Assembly: GCA_006226685.1 (NCBI GenBank)
Contig: SBGG01000029.1
Coordinates: 62,001-126,000, forward strand
Direction: 5' to 3'
DNA length: 64,000 bases
Source of the DNA: Sphingomonadales bacterium
Lineage (GTDB): Bacteria > Pseudomonadota > Alphaproteobacteria > Sphingomonadales > Sphingomonadaceae
A model generated the notes under the pieces. It was not told where the DNA came from and searched no databases. It was given only the letters and a program-made list of their open reading frames with translations. The first letter of the stretch is position 1. Every line of letters begins with the position of its first letter. Shown piece by piece: positions 32,439 through 41,273 of this stretch. The position numbers and the translations under genes are program-made.

Positions 32439-33785
32439 TCAGTTTTCGCGGAAGGCGCGGTTGAACTGATCGCGCAACGGCTTGGTGAGGTAGGACAGGA
32501 GCGAGCGTTCGCCCGACTGGATGAACACTTCCACCGGCATGCCGGGCACAAGCTTCAGCTTGCCGAGCTTCTTCATTTCGCCGTCAATCACCTCGACCTT
32601 CGCCTTGTAATAGCTGGCGCCGCTGCGCTCGTCGGTGAAGCGTTCCGCCGATATATGGGTGAGTCTGGCGTCCAGCTGAGGCGTGGTCTGGGCGTTGAAC
32701 GCCGAAAAATGCAGGCGCGCGGGCTGCCCCAGATAAAGCTGGTCGATGTCGGCCGGGTTGATCCGGGTTTCGACGATGAGCTGATCGTTGGACGGGACGA
32801 TCTCCATGATCGTTTCCATCGGAGGTATCACGCCGCCAACGGTCGCATGGTCGAGCTTGTCGACCACGCCGTCATAGGGGGCCCGCAATATGCTGCGATT
32901 ATAGCTGTCCGATGCCGAGGCGGATTTGATGCGGGAATCGTTGAGGCGGGCCTGAACGTCCACCAGTTCGATTCCCGCCTGGCTACGTGCGTCCTGCACC
33001 AGTTGCGCGCCGGACTGGCGAATCTCGGCGATGCGGGCACGGGCCTGCGCGATTTGCGCGCCGAAGGCGGCGGCGGTGCCGTTAAGGTCGACAGCGGTCC
33101 TTTCGACCTGATTGAGGCGGTTCACGGTCACCAGTTGCCGCTCTCTCAGGGAGCGCAGGCCATCCAGTTCGGTCTTTATCAACGCGCTTTGCTGTCGGGC
33201 GGCGCTTCGCTGGGCTTCGAGGGAGCCGATCTCCTGCTGAGTCTGGCGGACGCGTTCTTCGATCTGCGCCAGCTGATTGCCGCGCGCCTGCCGCCGCAAT
33301 TCGAACACGCGCCGCGCTTCGGCCATCGCGGCCTGCTTGGCGGGTGTCGGATTCTGGGTCAGGAGTGGAGGAAAGCTGATGGTCGCCGCGCCGTCGCGTT
33401 CGGCCGTCAGGCGGGCTGCGGCGGCGGTGAGTTGTTCCACCGTGTCGCCCGCCGCGCTGGCGCTTGCGCCTGAGACGGCGCTGTCGAGCCGGATGAGCGG
33501 CTGGCCCCGCTTCACACGACTGCCTTCCTTGACGAACAGTTCCGCGACCACGCCGCCTGTGGGGTGGGCAACCTTCTTGACTCGCGATTCGACCGTTACT
33601 TCGCCCGCGCCAATCACCGCGCCGGTCGTACCGGTCAGCGCAGCGAGGGCGATCAGGCCGAGAAAGAGCACGCCGATCACGATCAGGCCGATACGGAAAT
33701 AGCGCCGCAGTCCGGCCTGAGGGTCTTCCAGCCCATAATCGTAAATGGCGCTGTCGTTGATGATAGCGGGAAGCTGGTAACTCAT
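32439..33785 (-). CDS. Type I secretion periplasmic adaptor, HlyD family
   Basis: This 448-residue membrane fusion protein has an N-terminal cytoplasmic stretch of about 30 residues and one membrane helix (IGLIVIGVLFLGLIALAAL, about 33-51). A lipoyl-like beta region with VKKVAHPTGGVVAELFVKEG, a long coiled coil (about 120-280) and a second lipoyl half with LRAPYDGVVDKLDHATVGG follow. The C-terminal beta barrel includes VPGMPVEVFIQSGERSLLSY. It is of the PrtE/HlyD exporter class. It overlaps the degenerate ABC gene by ATGA and so is its likely partner. Confidence 0.92.
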   Translation of the reverse strand: MSYQLPAIINDSAIYDYGLEDPQAGLRRYFRIGLIVIGVLFLGLIALAALTGTTGAVIGAGEVTVESRVKKVAHPTGGVVAELFVKEGSRVKRGQPLIRLDSAVSGASASAAGDTVEQLTAAAARLTAERDGAATISFPPLLTQNPTPAKQAAMAEARRVFELRRQARGNQLAQIEERVRQTQQEIGSLEAQRSAARQQSALIKTELDGLRSLRERQLVTVNRLNQVERTAVDLNGTAAAFGAQIAQARARIAEIRQSGAQLVQDARSQAGIELVDVQARLNDSRIKSASASDSYNRSILRAPYDGVVDKLDHATVGGVIPPMETIMEIVPSNDQLIVETRINPADIDQLYLGQPARLHFSAFNAQTTPQLDARLTHISAERFTDERSGASYYKAKVEVIDGEMKKLGKLKLVPGMPVEVFIQSGERSLLSYLTKPLRDQFNRAFREN

Positions 33786-35539
33786 ATTGTCTGCTCCGCA
33801 GCGACGTCGTTGTCGTTATTGTCGTCTTGTGGCCCGGCGGTCCCGTTGTCGCCGATGTCGGGCCTCCTGTCGGCGAGGGTGCGCGCTTTGCGGCGTTCTT
33901 CCAGACGTTCCTGCACCTCGTCGCGCGTACCGAACTCGGCCACGGTACCGCCATCCCGCATCAGCAGGACATGGCTCGCCAGACCGACGAGGAAATTCTG
34001 GGCACCGGCGATAATGATGATCGCGCCGCGCGCGCGGGCATGGTCGACCGCCTGCCGAAACAGCTGTTCTCTCGTTGCATCCTGATGGGATGTCGGGGCA
34101 TCGAGGATGAGCAGGAACGGATCGCGGTAAAAGGCACGGGCGAGAGCGACCTGCTGCATCTGGGAAAGAGAAAGTTTGTGCCCCTGAGGGCCGATACGGG
34201 TGTTGTAGCCGTCGGGCAGGCGCACGATCATGTCATGGGCGCCGCAATTCTGCGCGGCGGCGACGACCTGCTTCGGATCGGCTGCCTGCGCGAAACGCGC
34301 GATATTATCGGCAACGCTTCCGTCGATCAGGTCGATGGTCTGCGGCATATAGCCGATATGCTGTCCCAGGAGATCGGCATCCCACTGGTCGAGCGCGGCG
34401 CCGTCGAGACGGACCTTGCCTTCCGCCAGCGGCCAGCCTCCGGCCAGTCCCCGCAGCAATACGGATTTGCCGCAGCCCGCGCGTCCGATCACGGCGAGCA
34501 CATCGCCCGCTGACAGGGCGAAGCTGACATAGCGGACAAGCGCCCGATTCGTGCCGGGTTCGCCCAGCGCCACATTTTCACAGCTTATCGTCCGGGTGGG
34601 CGGAGGCAGGGGAATGGCCTCCGCCGCGGACGGACCGGCGGCACTCAGCAGGGCGTCGATCCGTTCCCATCCCAGCCGCGCATCGATCAGCTGGTCGGCA
34701 TATTCGGCGGCACGGACGAGCGGCGCCATGGCAAGCCAGCCGAGCAGGGCCGCAGCGAGAAGCACGGCTTCGCTCGCGCGGTCATGCATGTGCAGCCATC
34801 CGCCGGTGGCCAGCAGCAGGACCATGGTCACCAGTTGCAGCGACAGCGCCGCGATCTGGCCGCGGGTCTGGGCGCTCTGCCGGGCATTGCCGATGGCCAG
34901 CACCCGATCGCTGGCGAAGCGCCACAGGGTGGCCAGTGTTCCGCTCATGCCGAGCGCGCGGAGGGAGGCGCCGTGCATTTGCCCGATTTCGAAGGCCGCA
35001 TCGCGGCGCCGATCGACCGGGCGCAGATCTCGCGCGGCCCTTTCGGATCCTTTCATCGTGCGAAAGAGGAGGAGGGCGCTCAGGCTCACTCCCAGCGCGA
35101 GAGCGAGGGCAAGTAACGGATGCAGCATCAGCATCACCAGCAGGGCGATGGTCAGGCCGACAGCATCGAGCCAGGCCGCACCCGCGCCGGATTTAAGGAA
35201 AAGCTGAATTGCATCCATGTCTCCGGGCGCGGGGTCATCGTCCCCGACAGGGGCGAAGGCGCGCAGGCCTGTCTGCGCCATGCGGGGGGACAGGCGGGCG
35301 GCAACCATGTCACCGAGCAGAACCAGCATATTGTGCCGAAGCCCGATGAAGAAAGCGCGCGCGCCGATCAGCACCAGCATCAGCAGGGTGATGCCGGCAA
35401 GAGTGGCGAAGCTGCGTCCCGGCAGGGCGACATCGAACAGCAGCAGGATGTAAAGCACCACCGCCACCGGAAACAGCGCAAGGATCAGGGTCGTGACCGT
35501 CAGGCCGGGCGCTGCCGTCCTGATGTCGTTCAGAACCAT
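33782..35539 (-). CDS. Type I secretion ABC half-transporter with degenerate ATPase motifs
   Basis: A 585-residue PrtD-like exporter half from the ATG at 35539, with AAGAGG 5 bases upstream. The membrane domain occupies about 1-310. The nucleotide-binding domain keeps Walker A (GRAGCGKSV, about 352-360) and the Q-loop YMPQ. However, the signature reads LSLSQ instead of LSGGQ, Walker B reads LILDAPTS with Ala where the catalytic Glu belongs, and the H-loop reads IIAGAQN with no His. Such a subunit can bind but hardly hydrolyse ATP. A canonical half encoded at 41274-43004 is the natural partner. A polar Asp/Asn-rich tail of about 40 residues follows. Confidence 0.9.
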   Translation of the reverse strand: MVLNDIRTAAPGLTVTTLILALFPVAVVLYILLLFDVALPGRSFATLAGITLLMLVLIGARAFFIGLRHNMLVLLGDMVAARLSPRMAQTGLRAFAPVGDDDPAPGDMDAIQLFLKSGAGAAWLDAVGLTIALLVMLMLHPLLALALALGVSLSALLLFRTMKGSERAARDLRPVDRRRDAAFEIGQMHGASLRALGMSGTLATLWRFASDRVLAIGNARQSAQTRGQIAALSLQLVTMVLLLATGGWLHMHDRASEAVLLAAALLGWLAMAPLVRAAEYADQLIDARLGWERIDALLSAAGPSAAEAIPLPPPTRTISCENVALGEPGTNRALVRYVSFALSAGDVLAVIGRAGCGKSVLLRGLAGGWPLAEGKVRLDGAALDQWDADLLGQHIGYMPQTIDLIDGSVADNIARFAQAADPKQVVAAAQNCGAHDMIVRLPDGYNTRIGPQGHKLSLSQMQQVALARAFYRDPFLLILDAPTSHQDATREQLFRQAVDHARARGAIIIIAGAQNFLVGLASHVLLMRDGGTVAEFGTRDEVQERLEERRKARTLADRRPDIGDNGTAGPQDDNNDNDVAAEQTI

Positions 35540-35733
35540 GTGTGCCTCTTCGCTTCTGGCGGAAAGATATGGCATTGCGATCGTCAGGGCCCCAACAGGC
35601 AAAACGCGATTAACGCGTTGCTATGGCAGAATGGCGGACATATACGAAAAAGATACCTATAAATTGTTACTGGCGTCATGAAATCCCGTCCGCAAGCCGA
35701 TATTGCAGTTTTCGGGAACGGAGAAGGGCTTTG

Positions 35734-36822
35734 ATGCGGATCAGCGACGAATGGTTGAAGGCGGACCGGAATAATCTCACCCTTGTCCGGCTGATTCTGG
35801 CTTCCGCCGTCATTATTTCCCACAGCTACTGGTTCGTGTATGGCGTGGAAGGGGAAGACAGCTTTTCGGTATTTCTGGGCCGGCCCATATCCGGTTTCGC
35901 CGTTGATGGATTTTTCTTTCTCAGCGGTTTTCTCGTCTATGGCAGCCTGATCCGGCGGCATGACATATGGGATTTTCTGAGGGCGCGGCTCGCGCGGCTG
36001 TGGCCGGCGCTGTTCGTTTCCGTTTCACTGACCGCCATCGGCGGGCTGTGGTTCACCTCCGCACCAAGCTGGAGCGACTATTTTCAGGGCGCTACCGGCT
36101 CTTTCCTCCTGCGCAACCTGCTGTTGCAGGGGGGCGCCTATACGCTCACCGGCGTTTCATGCGGGGAGGGGGGCTGCCCGGTGAACGGTTCCTTGTGGAC
36201 GATCGCTTGGGAGGTGCGTTGCTATGTGCTGCTCGCACTGTTGCTGCCGCTCGGCCTTGCCGGGGAAAAGGTTATGGCGCGGGTGGTGTTGCCCCTGACT
36301 TTCGCGGGCGCGCTGTTGTGGCATGTCGTCCCCCATCCCGGACCGGAAGCGGGCGGTATTTTCTACCTTATCGATATGGTCGACCGGCTATGGACGATGT
36401 TTGCCCTTGGCATTGCGGCCTATATATTTCGGGAACGCATTCTCTTGTCCTGGTGGGGAGGGCTGGCGTTGCTCGTCGCGATGTTGGTTGAGAACCGGAC
36501 CGGGCTCGATCTGCATATCCATTCGCTCTTCATCGGCTATGTCGTTTTGTGCGGCGGGTTCCTGACCGCGCGCGGCGGAGCTGTTTCGGGGCGCTGGCCC
36601 GATTATAGCTATGGCATTTATATCTATGCTTTCCCGGTCATGATGCTGATCGGGTCATACTGGACATTTACGCATTATGGCCTGCTTGCGCTCGTCAGCG
36701 CTCTGGCGACCTTACCGCTGGCGGCATTGTCCTGGCATTATGTCGAAAAGCCGGTGCTGGACGGGGTGAAGCGCTGGTCGAGCGTGCAACGCGCGAGAAT
36801 CGCTGGAAATGTGGTAAATTAA
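35734..36822 (+). CDS. Acyltransferase 3 family membrane O-acyltransferase
   Basis: The 362-residue protein has about ten membrane helices. N-terminal features of the family are NNLTLVRLILASAVIISHSYW (with the conserved His) and the GFFFLSGFLVYGSLIRR segment with its Arg pair. WEVRCYVLLALLLPLG lies in the middle, followed by SYGIYIYAFPV and a WHYVEKP end. Such proteins move acyl groups, usually acetyl, onto sugars at the inner membrane. The surrounding locus makes decoration of the polymer the likely task. It is divergent from the ABC gene. The 296 bases after it hold no supported gene. Confidence 0.9.
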   Translation: MRISDEWLKADRNNLTLVRLILASAVIISHSYWFVYGVEGEDSFSVFLGRPISGFAVDGFFFLSGFLVYGSLIRRHDIWDFLRARLARLWPALFVSVSLTAIGGLWFTSAPSWSDYFQGATGSFLLRNLLLQGGAYTLTGVSCGEGGCPVNGSLWTIAWEVRCYVLLALLLPLGLAGEKVMARVVLPLTFAGALLWHVVPHPGPEAGGIFYLIDMVDRLWTMFALGIAAYIFRERILLSWWGGLALLVAMLVENRTGLDLHIHSLFIGYVVLCGGFLTARGGAVSGRWPDYSYGIYIYAFPVMMLIGSYWTFTHYGLLALVSALATLPLAALSWHYVEKPVLDGVKRWSSVQRARIAGNVVN

Positions 36823-37118
36823 TGTCCCAGGTCGGCGGCCTGGGCTTGTTCTGCCCATTTGACCGTGTATGCCGATGACAGCTTATGGGCGCCGGTCGGC
36901 AAGTGCGTTTTGATGTCAGGCGCGGGCCAGCCGCTTCATGGTCCGGTTGCGAGGGATTTTCCTGTTGTCGATCGATTTCGATCGAGGCGGAAGCATCCGG
37001 GTCGAAGATGTGGGGAAACTTCGGGGAGGTTCGGGTGTACGGAACCATTAATGCTGTGAAAAAGAAATTGCCCGGGCGGTCTTCACCGCGCTCTTCTTCG
37101 CCTGCCGGTTGCTGAAGC

Positions 37119-37580
37119 ATGGCGTCGCTCAATCGCTTTCTCTGGCTGCAACGGCGTCTCGTCCGTCTGCGCAATCTTTATTATGTGAAGATCTGGGGGA
37201 TGGACCTGCATCCCACGGTCATCATGTCGATGACGGCGAAGCTCGATCTGACGCATCCTTCCGGCGTTCATATCGGCGCCTATAGCTATGTCGCGTTCGG
37301 TGCCAGCATATTGAGCCATGACATGACCCGCCGGTTGAAGGTGGACACCGTTATCGGGGAATGCAGCTTTATCGGCGCACGCAGCATCATCATGCCGGGG
37401 GTCAGGATCGGCAGTCATTGCATCGTGGCGGCGGGGGCCGTGGTGACCAAGGATGTGCCGGACAACAGCATCGTGGCCGGTAATCCCGCAAAGATCATAG
37501 AGAGCGGGATTCGGACCGATAAATGGGGGGTCCTTCTGGTCCAGACCCCGAAATCCGATCCGAAAGCGATCGGGGCCTGA
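37119..37580 (+). CDS. Hexapeptide-repeat acetyltransferase (Maa/NodL-like)
   Basis: This 153-residue left-handed beta-helix protein has isoleucine-patch hexapeptides over about 45-125. Examples are [40 protein letters not shown] and [20 protein letters not shown], ending with AGNPAKII, the standard end of the fold. The His in ILSHD is the expected catalytic position. It probably acetylates a sugar precursor or the polymer. Confidence 0.88.
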   Translation: MASLNRFLWLQRRLVRLRNLYYVKIWGMDLHPTVIMSMTAKLDLTHPSGVHIGAYSYVAFGASILSHDMTRRLKVDTVIGECSFIGARSIIMPGVRIGSHCIVAAGAVVTKDVPDNSIVAGNPAKIIESGIRTDKWGVLLVQTPKSDPKAIGA

Positions 37581-37740
37581 AGCCGATCCGGCGATGGCGC
37601 GTGTCGCATAGGGATGGACCCGCGCCGTCGCCTGTGAATATCGCTGGCCCGCCCGTTTTTCCTATGATGCTGGCCTGAGGGGGCAGGGAAGCCCCCGCAT
37701 CCTCTTCTTTGGGGAGGCTGGTTCAGCCGGGCAGTCCTGC

Positions 37741-38802
37741 TTATGCTGGCCGGTCAAGCAGCGGACGCCACCAGTCCTCATGCGCCAGATACCAGGCGAG
37801 CGTTTCGGCAAAGCCTTCCGCGAAGGTCCGGCGCGGCGCATAGCCCAGTTCAGCCCGCGCCTTTGTCTCGTCGATCGCATAGCGGCGGTCATGGCCTGCG
37901 CGGTCGGTGACGAAGCTCTTAAGGGTGGACGAGGCCTGCCCCCGTGCGGCGGGCGCATCAGGAAAACGCGCGGCCAGCGACGGATCGGCGGCAAAGGCGC
38001 GATCTACCGTTGCGCAGATTTCCTCGATCACGCCGAGATTCGGAAGCTCCTGTCCACCACCGATATTATAGGTTTCGCCCGGCCGCCCGTTCATCAGCAC
38101 GCGCTCGATCCCGTTGCAATGATCCTCGACATGCAACCAGTCGCGCACATTCATGCCATCGCCATAGATGGGCAGGGCGCGGCCGTGCAGGCAGTTGATG
38201 AGGAAGAGCGGGATCAGTTTTTCGGGAAATTGATAGGGGCCGTAATTGTTCGAACAATTGCTGGTCGTGGTTTCGAGGCCATAGGTGTGATGATAGGCGC
38301 GCACCAGATGGTCCGATCCGGCCTTGCTTGCCGAATAGGGTGAATTGGGCGCATAGGGTGTGGTTTCGCTGAACGCCGGATCTTCGGGGCCGAGCGAACC
38401 ATAAACTTCGTCGGTCGAGACATGGTGGAAACGGTGCGCTTTGCCGGTGCCGCTGTCGAGCCACAGCTTGCGCGCGGCCTTCAAAAGGCTGTGCGTGCCG
38501 ACGACATTGGTGGTGACGAAGGCGTCCGGTCCAGTAATCGAGCGGTCGACATGGCTTTCCGCCGCGAAATGGACGATGGTGGAAATGGCCCGTTCCGCCA
38601 GCAGCTTTTCGACCAGCGGCGTATCGCAAATATCGCCCACGATCAGGTCGACGCCGTCCAGCCCCTCCAGATTGGCGGGGTTGCCTGCATAGGTGAGCGC
38701 ATCGAGCACGGTGATGCCGTCATCGGGATGATGCGTGCGCCAGTAATGGACGAAATTGGCGCCGATGAACCCGGCGGCGCCGGTGACGAGCAGTTCAGCC
38801 AT
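37741..38802 (-). CDS. rmlB: dTDP-glucose 4,6-dehydratase
   Basis: The 353-residue SDR enzyme catalyses step two of dTDP-L-rhamnose synthesis. It has LVTGAAGFIGANFVHYWR, HFAAESHVDRSI, HVSTDEVYGSLG and the YSASKAGSDHLVRAY Tyr-Lys motif. CSNNYGPYQFPEKLIP and the GDGMNVRDWLHVEDH segment are typical of RmlB. It is last in the rmlA-C-D-B run and overlaps rmlD by 8 bases. Confidence 0.97.
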   Translation of the reverse strand: MAELLVTGAAGFIGANFVHYWRTHHPDDGITVLDALTYAGNPANLEGLDGVDLIVGDICDTPLVEKLLAERAISTIVHFAAESHVDRSITGPDAFVTTNVVGTHSLLKAARKLWLDSGTGKAHRFHHVSTDEVYGSLGPEDPAFSETTPYAPNSPYSASKAGSDHLVRAYHHTYGLETTTSNCSNNYGPYQFPEKLIPLFLINCLHGRALPIYGDGMNVRDWLHVEDHCNGIERVLMNGRPGETYNIGGGQELPNLGVIEEICATVDRAFAADPSLAARFPDAPAARGQASSTLKSFVTDRAGHDRRYAIDETKARAELGYAPRRTFAEGFAETLAWYLAHEDWWRPLLDRPA

Positions 38803-39652
38803 GATCTTTCACATCCTTAAGCATCCGGCGCAGCCCGTCGCGCCAATGAGGGGCAGGGCCGCCAAGCAGAGCAAAGGTCGCCGTCTTGTCCAGCACCGAA
38901 TAAGAGGGGCGGCGCGCCGGGGTCGGGTAATCGGCGGTTGCAATCGGGATGACCGGAACCGCCCGCTCCAGCAGGCCGATCGCCAGTGCCTCCTCCTGTA
39001 TCGCCACCGCGAAATCATACCAGCTTGCCGCGCCGCTATCGGTATAATGATGGATACCGCGAGCCCCTGCGGCATAAAGGGCCCAGAGCGCGGAGGCCAG
39101 ATGCGGGGCAAAGGTCGGCGTGCCGATCTGGTCCGCCACCACGCGCACCTCGTCGCGTTCGGCCATCAGGCGCAGCATGGTGCGCACGAAATTATGTCCG
39201 GTGGCGCCGTAAACCCAGGCGGTGCGGACGATCAGCGCCTCCGGCCCGGCGGCAATTTCCCCGGCCAGCTTGGTGCGGCCATAGGCGCCGATCGGGGCGG
39301 TCGGAGCATCGGGGCGATAGGGCATGCCCCGCTGCCCATCGAACACGAAATCGGTCGACACATGAATCAGGCGCGCGTCCTGTTCCCGCGCGGCTTCGGC
39401 CAGATAGCGGACCGCGTCGGCATTGATCGCGCGGGCACTGTCTTCCTCGCTTTCGGCCTTGTCGACGGCGGTATAGGCGGCGGCGTTGAAGATCGCATCC
39501 GGCCGGTACCGGGCGACGAAATCGCGCACGGCAGCATGATCGCTGATGTCGAGATCGGCGTGCGTAGCCGCGATAATGTCGCTTCCTGTCGGTGCGATGG
39601 CCTGAAGGGCGCGGCCAAGTTGGCCATTCGCGCCAGTGATGAGCGCCTTCAT
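38795..39652 (-). CDS. rmlD: dTDP-4-dehydrorhamnose reductase
   Basis: The 285-residue enzyme does the final reduction to dTDP-L-rhamnose. Motifs are [49 protein letters not shown], the AYGRTKLAGE Tyr-Lys pair and VRTAWVYGATGHNFVRTML. It overlaps rmlC by ATGA. Confidence 0.96.
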   Translation of the reverse strand: MKALITGANGQLGRALQAIAPTGSDIIAATHADLDISDHAAVRDFVARYRPDAIFNAAAYTAVDKAESEEDSARAINADAVRYLAEAAREQDARLIHVSTDFVFDGQRGMPYRPDAPTAPIGAYGRTKLAGEIAAGPEALIVRTAWVYGATGHNFVRTMLRLMAERDEVRVVADQIGTPTFAPHLASALWALYAAGARGIHHYTDSGAASWYDFAVAIQEEALAIGLLERAVPVIPIATADYPTPARRPSYSVLDKTATFALLGGPAPHWRDGLRRMLKDVKDHG

Positions 39653-40194
39653 GCGAATGTCACAGCCTCGGCCAGCGGCGTACCTGCCTCGTCCTTTGCC
39701 GCAAGCTGGGGTGTGATGCCGTCCAGCGGCCAGTCTATGCCGATGGCCGGATCATTCCAGAGCAGGCTGTGCTCATGGGCCGGATCGTAAAATCCGGTAC
39801 ATTTATACTGGAAATCGGTGCCGTCCTCCAGGCAGAGGAAGCCATGGGCCATGCCCGGCGGAACCCAGAACATGCGCTTATTCGCGGCGGAAAGCTCTAC
39901 GCCGACCCATTTGCCGAAGCTGGGAGAAGATTTCCGCATGTCGACGACCACATCGAACACCGCGCCCGCCGTCACCCGCACCAGCTTCCCTTGCGGATTG
40001 GGTTGCTGATAATGCAGGCCACGCAGCACCCCGCGCGAGGAACGGCTGTGATTATCCTGCACGAAATCGAGGTCCAGCCCCTTTTCGGCGAAGGTCCGCG
40101 CGTTCCAGCTTTCCATGAAAAAGCCGCGATCATCGCCGAAAACCTTCGGTTCGATGATGAGGACGCCGGGAATGGCGGTTTCGATCAGTTCCAC
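39649..40194 (-). CDS. rmlC: dTDP-4-dehydrorhamnose 3,5-epimerase
   Basis: A 181-residue cupin. Motifs are [40 protein letters not shown] with the catalytic His/Lys region, [20 protein letters not shown] and [20 protein letters not shown]. It epimerises carbons 3 and 5 of the dehydratase product. It overlaps rmlA by 10 bases and rmlD by 4. Confidence 0.97.
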   Translation of the reverse strand: MELIETAIPGVLIIEPKVFGDDRGFFMESWNARTFAEKGLDLDFVQDNHSRSSRGVLRGLHYQQPNPQGKLVRVTAGAVFDVVVDMRKSSPSFGKWVGVELSAANKRMFWVPPGMAHGFLCLEDGTDFQYKCTGFYDPAHEHSLLWNDPAIGIDWPLDGITPQLAAKDEAGTPLAEAVTFA

Positions 40195-41075
40195 AATGTA
40201 CCCCTGTCAAGCAGGCCGATCAGATAATCGCCATAGCCGGATTTGCGCAGCGGCTCTGCAATGCGGACCAGTTGCGCATCGTCGATGAACCCCTTGCGCC
40301 AGGCGATCTCCTCGGGGCAGCAGATTTTCAGACCCTGTCGTTCCTCGGTGATGCGTACATAATTGGCGGCATCGAGCAGCGATCCATGCGTGCCGGTATC
40401 GAGCCAGGCATAGCCGCGGCCCATAATCTCGACATTGAGGTCGCCCTGTTCGAGATAGAGCCGATTGAGATCGGTGATTTCCAGTTCTCCTCGGGCAGAA
40501 GGCTTGATCCGGTGCGCAAAATCGACCGCCCGGCCGTCATAGAAATAGAGGCCCGTCACCGCATAGCTGGATTTGGGGTGGGAGGGCTTTTCCTCGATGG
40601 TTTCGGCCCGGCCGTTCGCGTCGAACGACACCACGCCATAGGCGGTGGGATCGCTGACATAATAGCCGAACACGGTCGCGCCCGCACTTTGCGCCGCCGC
40701 ATGGTCGAGCAGGCCGGTCAGCCCGTGGCCATAGAATATATTGTCGCCCAGAATGAGCGTAGAAGGCGCGTCGCCGACGAAGTCCGCGCCGATATGATAG
40801 GCCTGCGCCAGTCCTTCGGGCTTTGGCTGAACGGCATAGCTCAGCGACAGGCCAAGTTCCGATCCGTCCCCCAGAACCGCGCGGAACGCATCCTGATCCT
40901 GCGGCGTGGTGATGATCAATATTTCGCGAATACCGCTCAGCATCAGGACCGAGAGCGGATAATAGATCATCGGCTTGTCGTAGACGGGCATCAACTGCTT
41001 CGACACGCCCCGGGTCAGCGGATAGAGCCGGGTGCCCGAGCCGCCTGCCAATATTATGCCTTTACGCCGGATCAT
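40185..41075 (-). CDS. rmlA: Glucose-1-phosphate thymidylyltransferase
   Basis: The 296-residue nucleotidyltransferase makes dTDP-glucose. It has [52 protein letters not shown], the [17 protein letters not shown] segment and [12 protein letters not shown]. It is the first of the rml run and lies 200 bases downstream of the canonical ABC gene. The gap between them holds a TAAAAT box (minus strand, about 41152) that might be a -10. Confidence 0.97.
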   Translation of the reverse strand: MIRRKGIILAGGSGTRLYPLTRGVSKQLMPVYDKPMIYYPLSVLMLSGIREILIITTPQDQDAFRAVLGDGSELGLSLSYAVQPKPEGLAQAYHIGADFVGDAPSTLILGDNIFYGHGLTGLLDHAAAQSAGATVFGYYVSDPTAYGVVSFDANGRAETIEEKPSHPKSSYAVTGLYFYDGRAVDFAHRIKPSARGELEITDLNRLYLEQGDLNVEIMGRGYAWLDTGTHGSLLDAANYVRITEERQGLKICCPEEIAWRKGFIDDAQLVRIAEPLRKSGYGDYLIGLLDRGTLWN

Positions 41076-41273
41076 AACACCTCTTGTTCAACGGGATCGG
41101 GGCGGCGGTATGCGCTTCCCCTGGAGTGGTTTCGAATGAACTGGAATATTTTACGCCCTGGAAATCACGGTGAGACAAAGGCCGGAAGTGCGGCTGTGAT
41201 TCAAGTAAACTCCAGTAAGGTCTAGAGGACCGGGGCCGTGTTGCAAGGTCGTAAACCATAAGGAAAGGGCGGT

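Noticed and set aside
30902-32464. 520-codon frame antisense to ugd
   Set aside because: The ugd gene on the other strand has all catalytic motifs; the antisense product is low complexity.
37660-37705. GGGGGC/GCCCCC hairpin between the acetyltransferase gene and rmlB as a terminator
   Set aside because: The stem is only six bases and no T-run follows on either strand.
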